Part shown: piece by piece, positions 11,083-22,900 of the stretch
How the letters are laid out: each line of letters opens with the position of its first letter
How positions within the stretch are numbered: the stretch's first letter is position 1
NCBI GenBank assembly: GCA_963678675.1
Contig: OY783196.1
Location: 31,102,827-31,166,826, forward strand
Source: Xiphydria camelus
Taxonomy: Eukaryota; Arthropoda; Insecta; Hymenoptera; Xiphydriidae
Reading direction: 5' to 3'
Length of the DNA stretch: 64,000 bases
The notes under the pieces: model-generated
Told to the model about the DNA's origin: nothing
The model's input: only the letters and a program-made list of their open reading frames with translations
Databases searched by the model: none
Translations under genes and position numbers: made by a program

Positions 11083-13305
11083 TTAATTCGTAACGAGAGT
11101 GTCCGTTGCTGCATTAACGATTTGTTCTTCATCAGCTGGAGGTGGACGATGACGGCCCAGACGGCATTGACACTTTCTAATTAGTTGCGGTACAACGATG
11201 TTATTATAGCATGACATACCGATGAGTAAAATGGAGAAGCCGATGAGCTATTTGAACATAGAATTAAGAGAGGCATCGTTAATTTCGAAGAATGTTCCAG
11301 TTTGAATGCATCTTCAGGATTGAGAAGTTTTACACGAATCAACGTGTATAATCACATACCTGCAAGTAATGAAAGCCTTGCCAACGGAATGCTAAACAGA
11401 GTGCCCAGATGACTATCGTTCTTGCGCTGTCCAAAATCATTCTCGTAGTAGCGCTTTGTTCCTTGGTGATGCTAATGCCGGCGAAATTGAAGAACGCTAT
11501 GCTGATCGTTATACCTGAGATTATATGTATACATTGAAAGACCAGTCAACGAAGGAAATCAACTGGAGATGAGTAAAGTTCGTCGGAATTTTTAGTAAAC
11601 TAAAAAATTCCCAAGTTTATGAAACATCCCAGACAGTACAAATATCGATTTAGTGGATTAATACTATTAATGGTAGAGCAAACCGTTTTTATCGTGAACG
11701 GATACAGAGAATTCCGTTGGTTAACGGGGTTGGACGAAATTCTTGTTATAATTTTGGGTATTTTTTTTACTCAACCGCGATCTAGAAATACAGTTGTGTA
11801 ACTTACAGACCATGGCCGTCAGAAGTCGTCCGCTATTACCAATTTGAACGAATGCATCTAGTACTGCTTCGATTGTTCCCCGCGAATTATCGGCAAACGG
11901 CGGTGAAGCGTAAATGTAGTTCAGTGGAATCATTGCCAGGCAAATGCCAATAAAACCGAATATACCTATTGAATAATAAAATGTTAATATTCTTATTATA
12001 GTGCAACTGTGACCTTGATGAATCTGTTAATTTCTAATTTGCCGTGGAATAAGAATATCGTATTTCCTTCTCTATAATGACGTAATTTTAATTCGAGAAG
12101 TGAAACAATTCATTAACAAAGGGAAATTGTTTTGAGAATAAATGATCGGAAGATTCGTCCGACTTTCTGACTAAAATTGTGCAGTTATAACTAATATTAT
12201 ATCGTTTTCCTACTTTTTGATGCCCTAGAAATTAGCCGATTTTCATCGTGATCGATGATGTGAAAACTACGATTGCGCCTCCTTATTTAACAATTCAGAA
12301 CGAACCTTCCCAACCGACGGCTTGGAGGGCGGGTATATCTAAACCAGCGACAAACTTTTCTTCTACGACCATCTGAACTGATGATATCACCTGTGATTAT
12401 ACCGGTAAAAAAAAGGCACGAGTTAAATGGTAAAGGTATTGTAAGTTATGAGTTGATTTTTTCAATAAAGAATGCTCTTAGCCTACCTGCGCGCAAATAA
12501 TCAGCAAATCACCAGTGATAATGGAATTTGTGTTGACGCTTTCATCATGGGGCAGCAGAAAGTCGCTCACTCCTACTAGCGCTAAACCAAGTATAACTAA
12601 AATGATACCGGTCCATTCTCTTGAGCCCAATTTTCTATCGAGAAACCCTACCGAGAGGATTCCGGTAAATATAATAACTGCGCCACGCAACATTTGGAAA
12701 CTACTGGCGTACGTCATATTCAAACCAACATACATGATCGAAGTTGCGATCATGTCACACATTGCCGGAACAACTAAAACTAGGGGATTGAAATTTCGCG
12801 ATCCTTTTGTCAAGTTATTACTGTCTACGGAACCATTCTGGAATTAAAGAGATTTAATGAGTGTTTAGGAAATACTGTAAAAACAAAGTCACACGATGTA
12901 AATGAATATTTATAAGCGAGTTGCTCACCATTTGGCGATTGTAGTAACAAAAAGCAATTTTAAATACCAAAAAACACAACATTTCCCCTAAAAACATGAA
13001 GGATGATTGAATGAAAGGATGATTGAAGTGTCTTGGCTGTCCATCTTGACCTGGAACCACTTGCCGGTCTGCATATCTGTTACAAAACAGAAAAGAGATG
13101 AATCTAATAGTCTTTTTAAAAATTCAAATTTTAATTTAACTACATATTTGAAAATATCAGGCATTAAAATGGCAATCGTTGCGCTTTTACAATTGCGTGT
13201 TTAAAATCATGATGAATAAACTACTCACTTCACAGACAAAGTATTGAAAGATCCAGTGACCACCATAAGTATTGCCACCAACTTTTGATACGGTGTCCAT
13301 GCCAT
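11083..13305 (-). CDS. SLC35F6: SLC35F6-like drug/metabolite-superfamily membrane transporter
   Basis: Seven coding exons on the minus strand join in phase: 13305-13229, 13076-12929, 12837-12487, 12372-12306, 11965-11807, 11514-11360 and 11247-11083. They encode 373 aa, the same length class as vertebrate SLC35F6 (371 aa). The start MAWTPYQK and following VTGSFNTLS match the family's conserved N-terminus. Conserved blocks include SFMFLGEMLC, YASSFQMLRGAVIIFTG, MVVEEKFV, PALQAVGWEG, RGTIEAVLDAF, AFFNFAGIS and SATTRMILDS. The many hydrophobic segments fit about ten membrane spans. In mammals the protein is lysosomal/mitochondrial and interacts with the adenine nucleotide translocator; its substrate is not established. 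The exon 4 donor is weak (GAAG|GTTCGT) but phase demands it. An acceptor at 13309-13308 shows an upstream untranslated exon. Confidence 0.96.
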
Positions 13306-13969
13306 TCTGAATATTCCTTGAATTGACTATAATCAACTGAAGCAAGAAGAAAAATTTGAAATAAGTATAGCTAATTTTAATATTTGCTTCTTTCTATAGT
13401 ACAAACTTATAATCATTCCACAAATTAACTATAAATAAGTGAAAAGGATATTAGGCATATCTTTTTATTTAACATGTTAATGAAATTTAAAACAGTGAAA
13501 TGCTTTTCCAAGCTTTGGACTTGGAATATGACTATTTTGATGGAAGTAAGATTACCTCTCCCTCCTCTCTAACTCAGGATGCTGCTTCAAGAGATAGTAT
13601 ACCATGTGAAAAATATTGTGCCAGTAACAAATCTCATTGTGTTACGCTATATTCCTATCGTTGTTATTACTATTTAATAAATAAACAAATTCAGTTGGAC
13701 AAAATGGATGTAATACAATCCAAATGAATTAAAGAATTTGGTAATCTGATCTAAATGAATGAGACATATTCTGGAACAAAGTTTTGGTTATTGTTTTTTG
13801 ATCATCGATTATTTGCTAGGAAAAGGCTTGTGTCAAACAGCCGGGAAAAATACATGTGTACGGGCGCGCGGGCACTGAATCATGACAGTGATCTTTTTGA
13901 CATTTGTCCGGACGTTTGAAGTAATATTGAAGACAAATTCGGTTGCGTACGAAAATTAAGATAACTCAC

Positions 13970-14150
13970 CCTAATATCTCACATTCCCTTGCATGCAGTT
14001 TGCAGTATGACTCAACGGCGTAAGGCAGTTCAACGTTCCAACATTCAGATAAAAGTACGACAGTTTGATATGCACTCCGATATTTACGTCCCTGCACGAT
14101 CAGCTGCACTTTTGAGTCACGTCACCTGAACCAGACTGCAGCTATCCTGT
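13970..14150 (-). promoter_or_regulatory. Likely first (untranslated) exon and promoter zone of the SLC35F6-like gene
   Basis: On the minus strand the sequence GATATTAG|GGTGAGTT near 13970 is a strong splice donor facing the acceptor at 13309-13308 next to the start codon. The transcription start is not visible; no TATA box was recognised within the following 200 bp. Confidence 0.45.
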
Positions 14151-15902
14151 TCTGGCGTATACATATGTGTGCACGCATTCCATACGGTATGCCTATGCGT
14201 GTGAATGGGTGTGTGGGAGAGAAGGATGAAGAGATCAACTCATTTGTGCTACACACGATCGCCATCTATGAGCTCGATATCCCAGCACTGAAAGATCCAG
14301 GCGATCCGGGCGCTTGGTAACAGTTGGCTTTTTCTCGATAGAGAGAAATACCTATTTTTAGCCATTATTTCGTATGTAATACGAAAATTATACCTATACT
14401 ATTGTTGAAATCTCAAAAGAAGACCGAGATATCGATGATTTTTCGTAAAAATATTTATACCTTAGAAAGTGTCCGTTTTTTATGGGATACTTTTAAATAA
14501 ATATGCGACATTGTATGTACACGATATAATTTTTGACGAAATAAAAAATTGAAAGTAAAAGATGGAATTGTTCGTTTTAATATCCTCGGTCTGTCCAAGC
14601 ATCCATAGATAATATTTATACAGCGAATAGAATACTGTAACAACCATTTTTATTGTACCTATAAATAATAAAATAATTATCTATAATGGCGGATGTATAA
14701 TGATATTATATCGACGATGCTAAATAGAGCCTAACAAATAATACATACATAAATATTATACACATTTCGACTGCCTTTCCTGTCTTGTATATGCAACCTA
14801 TACTCTTACGTCTGACTTTCATTTCTTCGCTCTATTATAGATGCGCGATCGATATTCTAAAGAATAATTCTTTTCTCACAAGTGCAGTACAATTATATTT
14901 TATGCTTTAAATGCAGAGTTTTGGATTATACAAAGAAATGCACTTTGTGCTGTGGGAATTGATAAATTAATCAAATGGAAAATGATACATACCTATAAAC
15001 ATATCGCCGGTTGAGAAGAATACTATCCTAAGTCCTTTTCTATTAGTTTTGAGTATTACGCATTTGAAAGTTTGAATGTCCTATAACGAAGACAATTCTG
15101 GGCAATTTTTCGGGATATGGTTTTTATTATAAGATATATAAATTAAATATTATTTAATTTATATATATAAATAGTTACCTGTGTGAATTGGAACACACTG
15201 TTTCATGTTTTATGTTTTTGGACATAGGATAGTATTCTTTTCAACTGACGATATTATGAAATTATTTATTATACGCCACGAATTGAGGAAAGATTTTACT
15301 AAAGAAGAGTTAAAAACGAAACTCAAAATACATTGCATCCATAATTCAAATTATGAATGCAAATTGAAGAGTATAACTTCTAAAGGGTCTAAGTGCCATA
15401 GTTGCAAAAATATATTTTTTGCTTGAAAACGGTTTTAAGTGCAAACCCCAATGCAGCTGAAAAGGGTCTATATGCATACGTAGAGGCTCAAAACTCAAAA
15501 ATCTGCAAGACATGCTCCGCTATATTCCTTTGAAGCATCTGCCTGTTTTTGCCGATTTCCCCAACTTTAGCTTTTTGGCACTTAGACCCTTTAGAAGTTA
15601 TACTCTTCAATTATTAAGAGTAGTTTGATGCGATCATTGCGCGGAATGTCATTTATGCTCGTGAAGCAAGTCGCTTGATAGCTGGAATATGTCAGTAAAA
15701 CGTGCACATATATAATTTCTCATGCGGACAGTGCTTCGTTACGCTATACTATTTGTGAAATATATTTATTCCAATTTTTGCTCGCAAGTTACCGTTCAAA
15801 ACGTATTTGACTAATTTTGAAACGCGGTTTAGATAGTCGATTGTACCGACTATTGATACGATTATTATGCGTTTGTGACAAGTAATGAAAATGATCTGGT
15901 AG
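14151..15902. other. Intergenic, A+T-rich; contains one MITE, no gene
   Basis: DNA between the SLC35F6-like gene and the 3' end of the ATP-citrate synthase gene. Short open frames (for example 15205-15426) overlap a transposable element and show no domain. TTTATT at 15765-15770 and an AATAAA overlapping the synthase stop codon region on the minus strand are candidate polyadenylation signals. Confidence 0.5.
15362..15612. mobile_element. 251-bp MITE with perfect 37-bp terminal inverted repeats
   Basis: The left end 15362-15398 (AATTGAAGAGTATAACTTCT...GTGCCA) is an exact reverse complement of 15576-15612. The 177-bp interior has no transposase frame. No convincing target-site duplication was found, so the superfamily is not assigned. 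The perfect arms suggest recent insertion or selection for the hairpin. Confidence 0.88.
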
Positions 15903-15908
15903 ATTTAT

Positions 15909-18900
15909 TCAGTTGTACTGTTCCGGCAGGACGTATGAGATGTCGTCCCAAGGATGACGATATAGACCCTGCTTCAGTCTCCTTTGATCCATATAGTGAC
16001 CTGAAAGCAAAAACGCAATATTTTGAAATGTACGAAGTATGAAATTCAATAAAAACTTTTGACGAACTATAGCACCGGCCTTACCAATGAAACCTATACT
16101 CCTGCCCAATACGAAAAGACTGTTGATTGCCCCAATCTCAATGTACTCTTGGGCCTCTTCCATCGTGAAGGAACCACTGTTCCTCAACATGTCTACGAAC
16201 GCGCTGGCAATAATGCCGTCGACGTTCAGGATGAGATTTGGTTTCTTACTAGTCGTGATTTTTTCGACTTGGAGAGCATACTCGACTAAAGGCTTCGCCG
16301 GGAAATTCTCCAACACGTACTCTTTAATGAGTTTCACTCGCATATCGGGATTATTTATAGATTTGACGCGATGGCCGATACCCATAATAAGTTTTCCCTT
16401 TTTACGGGTTTCATTGACGAATTCCTGAGGATGCAGACCGGTGTCGTACGCCTCGGAGAACATTCGAGCGGCACCGTCCAACGCTCCGCCAAAGCGATCA
16501 CCCTGAAACAGGAACAAAAATGGGTATCTCTCGCTACTTGGTATATTCGGGGGAAAAAAAACGATCGTAAAAATTCGTGTTAATATCGCCCTTACGATAG
16601 TTAATAATCCAGAAACCAGAGAACTGACTAAATCCTTGCCGGCTCTAGCACAGACAATTGTGTTGTGTGCTCCAGAGACGGCTGGTCCGTGATCCGCTGT
16701 CAGCATCAATGACATTTCGAGGAATTTGCAATACGTCGGTGGCAAGCAACGTTGGAACCACAACAGAGAAACAACTCCGCCTATTCCGACATTTTGCTTG
16801 AGAACTTCCGTAACCGGCATACCTGCGTACAGCAGTTCCTGCCCACGCTCGTCGCAGATGGACGTCATGAATGACGCCGGCTTGCGAATCAGACCAAGTT
16901 CCTGAAAGAAATTCCATCACAAATATCCCATTAGAAGTGTACCAATGGTGAACACATTCGGATTTCATTGAAATTCAAACAAAACTTACCCTTGCCCAGC
17001 TATAGTCCATGGGTACAGTTGGTGGTGGAACTTCCGGCGCTGGAACTATAGATCCACTTCTAACAAGCTTCTCGTAAACCGAATGAATCAGATCGCCGAG
17101 ACTGTCGAAACTGTCTGGAACGTGCGCACCGGAGGCCTTCAATTCTGCATTTTTGGCGGAAGCAGTTTCTAAGTTGCTATGCGCTATAGAGCCCGCGTGG
17201 CCGAATTGCACCTCGGAATTGAACATGCTGGCGCAGGTGCCGATGCACCAAGCGACCAACGGTTTGGTGATCTTCTTAGACTTGAGCGCCTCGCACACTT
17301 CGTACTCCTCGACTCCGCCGACTTCTCCCAACAGTACGATCAATTTGACTTCGGGATTGTTTTGATAGCGCATGATGTGATCCATGAAATTGGTGCCCGG
17401 ATAACGATCGCCGCCAATGGCTACACCCTCCACAACACCGTTCGATGCCTTCGAGATAATGTTATTCAACTCGTTCGACATTCCGCCAGATCGGGATACG
17501 TACGCAACGCTGAAAGTCAAGTGTCACCATCGTTAATATCAAGATAACATTTGGAGTTGATTCGAAAATAATTACCTTCCAGGTCTGTAAAGCTTGCTGT
17601 GAAGAATATTGTCCATCATGCCACCAGTGTTACCGATTTTAAAGCAACCCGGCTTCACACCACCGACGGTGGCAGGACCGATAATGGTCACGTTTCTCTG
17701 CTGAGCCAGCAGGATCAATTTTCGCGTCATATTTTCGGGAATACCCTCGGCGATAATAGCGATTGTTCGAATTTGTGGAAACTGCAGAGTCTCAACAGTG
17801 CTGTCATAAGCTGAACGCAAGGAGGCGAACGTCACCATAACGTCAGCATCTGGATGTTTGATCATGGCATCTTTCATTTGCTTGTATACAGGAATGAGAA
17901 CCTGTTCAAGGGGGAAATTAGATAAAGACATTCATCTTTGCGGTATCGAACAAAACAGTGAAGAGATTGCAAGGTAACACCAACCTCTTTGTGGCCCCAG
18001 TAAAATTTTTGCTTGTGGTCACCAGTAAACGGATAAACGATAGCCGCTACCGACGGCTCGGATCTCCTACAAACGAAGTCAAAATCCAGCATGCTTTGAA
18101 CCGCTCTCGTTTGCATTCCCCAGATGATCGCTTTCGTTTTATTGCTGAATAGATCTTTGCTCGCTGCTGAGTCAACAACGTCGTTTTTTACGACCTTCGC
18201 TTCGTTCGCTAGCAAACTTGCTTCACTCTTGATCGGCGCGGTTGGTCCAACGTCCTGACCGGACGGCAATAGGAAGTTGGCCGTAGAGAATTCCTGGGCT
18301 TCCGGGTCGGGGATCGGCTTCTTCCCTAACGCCATGCCGCAGATGGCGGTCATGTGCGTCTCGGGACCGAACACGTGGACTGGAATGCAAAGGCGTTTCC
18401 CTACTTCGCGAATGATTCTGTAAATAAATCACAGATAACCATGCCGAATTCAGAGATGATTAATCGTCCATCGTAGAGTCACACGGGGAACGTAGTCGTT
18501 ACACTCACCTGAGACCTTCTTGATAATTTGGTCCCGCTCGCCTAACGAAGATCCTAATGTCATGCTCGACGAGCTTAGGCTGAAACTCTTGCAACGCTTT
18601 CACGATTCCCTTGAAGGTTGCGGCGACGTTGGTGAAGTTGGCAATACCCCCTCCGATTATGAGTACTTTGCCATCAGGGTGCTTCTCCTTGGTCATCAGG
18701 CTCAAAATAGTCTTGGCGTACTCGTAAGTTTGTTGCTCGCTGGGTGCGCCGGAATATTCTCCGTAATTGGCCAGTTCGGCGGCAGCTCCCAAGTCGCAAA
18801 TCGTGTCGGAGTAAATGACAGACGCGCCTGTAAACAATTTCTATCAATTTAATATTAAGAATGTTTAACGCGACAAAAAATCCGTTCGACAGTGCATATC

Positions 18901-19950
18901 TACTGACCACCTCCCGCAACCATCGTCCATATCCTCCCACTGGGATTGAGGATGGTCAGTTTCAAACTGGCTCCAGATTTAGCGTCCAAATCGGCTATGT
19001 ACGCCTCTTCCGGGTAAGCATCTCTGCCGAAGGGAGGAGGATATTCGATTTCACCCCATACCGGTCTGCAGATGAAATCGGCAGTCGTATCCAGCTTAGC
19101 GGCGAGGTCTAATATGTAAATCGCGTCATCCGTCACTACCAGGGGATTTATCTCGAGGTACGTAAAGTACAAATCGACGTACAGCTTGTATAGAGATTCT
19201 ATGAACTTGGCGATTGCTCTGAAAATAAAGAATTTCCTCAAACCCGGTGGTCTACTTGCGTAAGTCCGTTTATTTAGATTGTCTTTGGCGATGATAAAAT
19301 GAAATTAAGCCAAGGCTTACGATTTTTTGTCACGGGCCACATTGATCAAGAGTTTTTCGATTAAAGTCGATTGGTTCGGAAGCGGGGCACCGACTGGTAC
19401 GTCCAGCTTTAGGGCCTTGGCGTCGACGTCTCCGATATCCACACCACCTTGGTGATGGAACAAAATGGTATCGGCTTTTCGGTGAGAATAAATGCAAACA
19501 TACGCTTCCTCGTTCTGCCGTGTAAAGATACATTCGTTAAAATATTTCCTTGGAATACGAATGGAAGTTATGTAGCAATTTGTATTTCGAAACACGCTAT
19601 AATCGCACCGGTTTGTGAGGTATGAAGGGCTCGATAATGAACGTCTTCAGTTTTCCCGTTGCCTTTCCAACTTGCTGGTCCTTGTTCATGCGTTCTTTGA
19701 TCCATGCTTTTACCGTGGGCAGATCGGCGTTCACCTTGATGAGTCCGAGTTTGCCGCGACGTTTGATAAGCTGATCCGGCTTGACGACCAATTTTTCAGT
19801 TTTCAGCCATGGATTATCGGCAACGACATTCATCCAATTCGTATTCTCATCGATGGCAACGAATTGACATTTTGCCGCTTTCGTACCCTGAGACAAGTTA
19901 CGATTGATGAGATTTTTTCCGGTAGCCTCGCGGATTGCTTTAGCCGACAT
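15909..19950 (-). CDS. ATPCL: ATP-citrate synthase (ATP-citrate lyase)
   Basis: Ten minus-strand coding exons join in phase: 19950-19609, 19514-19321, 19218-18908, 18827-18509, 18417-17985, 17901-17576, 17509-16990, 16901-16596, 16502-16085 and 16000-15909, giving 1086 aa. The enzyme makes cytosolic acetyl-CoA and oxaloacetate from citrate, CoA and ATP, feeding fatty acid synthesis and protein acetylation. Order: ATP-grasp ([12 protein letters not shown] at the start, [13 protein letters not shown]), CoA-binding segments ([31 protein letters not shown]), the phosphohistidine loop (VQFGHAGS, His about 746), then the citrate synthase-like C-terminal domain ([42 protein letters not shown]). It appears intact. 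An acceptor at 19965-19964 shows at least one upstream untranslated exon. A good minus-strand donor (AATT|GTAAGT) at 21615 is a possible partner. Confidence 0.98.
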
Positions 19951-19963
19951 TTCTCGCAGGTGT

Positions 19964-22900
19964 CTGAAATAAAGAAATGCTGGTTGAGTGAGTGATTGGC
20001 AGGCGGGTCAAGGTTTACAATGTTGTTTTCAAGTAATTATTCAACGAATATTGCATAAATTCTCAAGGTAGCGTTACAGTCCTTGGTTCGGCTTCCCGAT
20101 ACGGAATGCACCTGTTCTGCAATAAGAATCGACGCGCTGGAGAAAGCTGAAGAATCAACGACAAAAGAAAGTTTCCAAACAATTTTTCTGCTGATTTGTA
20201 CGAGTGAAATTTTGACAGGTGCGGTCGACAATTATCTCGATTAGTAAGGCCGATAAGCGTACAGTAACGTAGAATGTTAATTATCCAAAATATCCTAGTG
20301 TATTCGATTGATGAAATGCAAGATTTTCTAATATATATTACGCGAATCTTCCATAGATATTTTAGGACCATTGATGAATATTTAATGACCGTGAATTAAT
20401 TCCTAGATTGGTCATGGAAGATTTTGGCACAGAGCGCGGGGCATCGTCGCAGATATCATCGACTATACTTGCAAACGGGTACAATTCAATGTGATCACCG
20501 ATTACTCGCGGTACAATCATTGAGGTCATCGGGGGAAAAAAGGGCAAGATTGCCTGGAATTCCGTCGCTAATTTTAAGCGCGAGCTCCGTTATCGATATT
20601 TATCGCCGTTGCGTTGACGCGAGTGCAATGATCGAGAAACCCAAGAGCAAGGCCGTTACGCCGGACAACGAGAAACAACCGGCGGAAGATCACGAATTCG
20701 AGGGAAATGGATATTTGAGAATGCGTTTCGCGGGAAAACAGCGTCGATTGAGAAATAGTTATTTTCGTTATTAGGACGTGAAGCGCTGTTTCTAACGAGT
20801 GTGAAGTTTGCCGCACGAGCGAAGCGAGTACGGCAATCACACTCGTTAGAACGGCGCGAAACAACCGAATAACGAATTCTATTTTTTGTCACTAAGTGTC
20901 AAATACGAGGTTGACGATTTCACGCACTGCGCAGGTTATTTCACGCACTGCGCAACTTTTCACGAATTGGTGTGTGAAAGATGACTTCACATGCGTCGAG
21001 GACGCCCATGAAACCGAGTATTTGACACTGAGTGACAAAATAGATATTTTCGTTATAAGGGCGTGAAGCGCCGTTTTTAACGAGTGTGAAGTTTTCCGCA
21101 CGAGCGAAGCGAGTGCAGCAATCACACGAGTTAAAACGACGCGAAACGCCCTTATAACGAATTCTATTTTTTGTCACTAAGTGTGAAATACGAGGTTGAC
21201 GGGGTTGAGGACGCCCGTGAAACCGAGTTTTACGCACTGAGTGACGAAAAAATAAGTTTGTTTCATATTTTTCACGTTTTCTTTCGCCGACGTCGGGTAC
21301 CAGCGAAACGGCCACATTCTGTCGGCGGTGAAAGGGAGTCGCGCTCGAAACTTTCTTTCGAGAAAACTATCTCAAAAGTGCCTCGCATACACGCGAGTGG
21401 GTGATGATATCACGCTTTAGCTAAATTTGCCGTAGATAAGTGAAAATAATTATCGAGAATATGATACCGCAGCGCGCGACCGCTGAGAAAAAAATCGGCC
21501 TTGAATAATACTCGCACACTACCGCATTCTACCTATCCGTAAGTTAAGTATCTTCCTTTCGTAAAGTTAAATATCGACCTATATATCGCTTTATAGACTT
21601 TTTTTAATTACTTACAATTAAAACGTTGTCCGTGCCAATCCGTCGTTTCGTACAAATAGATCGTTGCATGCACGCGCGCGCGCGTCTATCTAATCCACGT
21701 CGCAAGCTATAGGGAAGAAGCGTACGATCCGGCAATTTTATCGGAGTCGCGTTGTCGCGAGTAAAAGTCCGAGTTGCGTGTTGGCATCGACGTGTCACTT
21801 TCACCGGTACGCGTATTCGTTACCGAAAAGCGCGTTCTACATACGTATGTGGATACTTTTTGCGCGCGGTGCAGGTCACGTCGAAGCCGTCGTGCAACCC
21901 GGTCCCCAATGCCGCTATCGCGTGCAATAGCTCGAGATAAATGATGCGTATGCTGTGCACTACTCACCACGGGTGATATGACTATCCGCGTTACCGCGTA
22001 CAAATAAAATGATCGTTTGGATTCGCACAGCACCGGTGAAGTTACTTTCAAACTAGCGACTCGCGACTGATCGGGAACCGATTTTTATTAACGCGGCCGC
22101 TCTGGTCGGTGTCTCGCCACGGACTGAACTTTCAAAGTGACACCGAGCCACATATGTAAGTGCGCGTCCTTGCGATACGATGAGATATCGTACGACTGTT
22201 CTTTTTTGCAGTCTTCGTTTTTACGATCCGCCGCACGTTTTAAGCGCCAGACAAGAAAATCTTTCCGGTCGAAATCTCATCGGCAGTGCAGTCCACGCGT
22301 TAGGTACTATTGCGGCCACTCATGTGTTTTGAAAAACGACAGGGTTGATGGGGTTCCTATATTGGGGTCGTTCGATGTCTTTTCTTTTCGTATAAAATTG
22401 GCGTACGCGATTCGACGAGGAGTCGGTGTTAACGTCATTTACGGCCATTTTTACGGCACATTAGCATTTCTCATAATCAGTGGTTCGAGATCGGACGAGT
22501 ACGCGAGATAACATGCAGTTCGGAACCACGTGGCGATAAGAGTCGTACCACGTTCGCCTTATCGAGGAGCAAGTGTAATTGCGCTACGCTCTCCCTGCAA
22601 CCCCTCCCGTCAGTCCACTCGTTCTCTATTTGTCCCGCGTTCGCGTTTAGCCTGCAATAAGAAGAGAAGTTCGAAACGGAGAGAGGTCAAAGTCAGTGCC
22701 ACTTCGCACATGAGCGACACGTTTTCGAATTCGGGGGACGAGAGACGCGGAAGAGCCACGCGCGCGCGTCGTCGTATTTCTTTTTCTTTTTACTTCTCGG
22801 TGTGTCGCAAAATGTAGACTCTTGGATGCGTTCTTCGTCGCTCCGGGGGTCTTTTTGCCACGACTGACTATAAACGTCGCTCGCGTCGATGAAGGACGAA

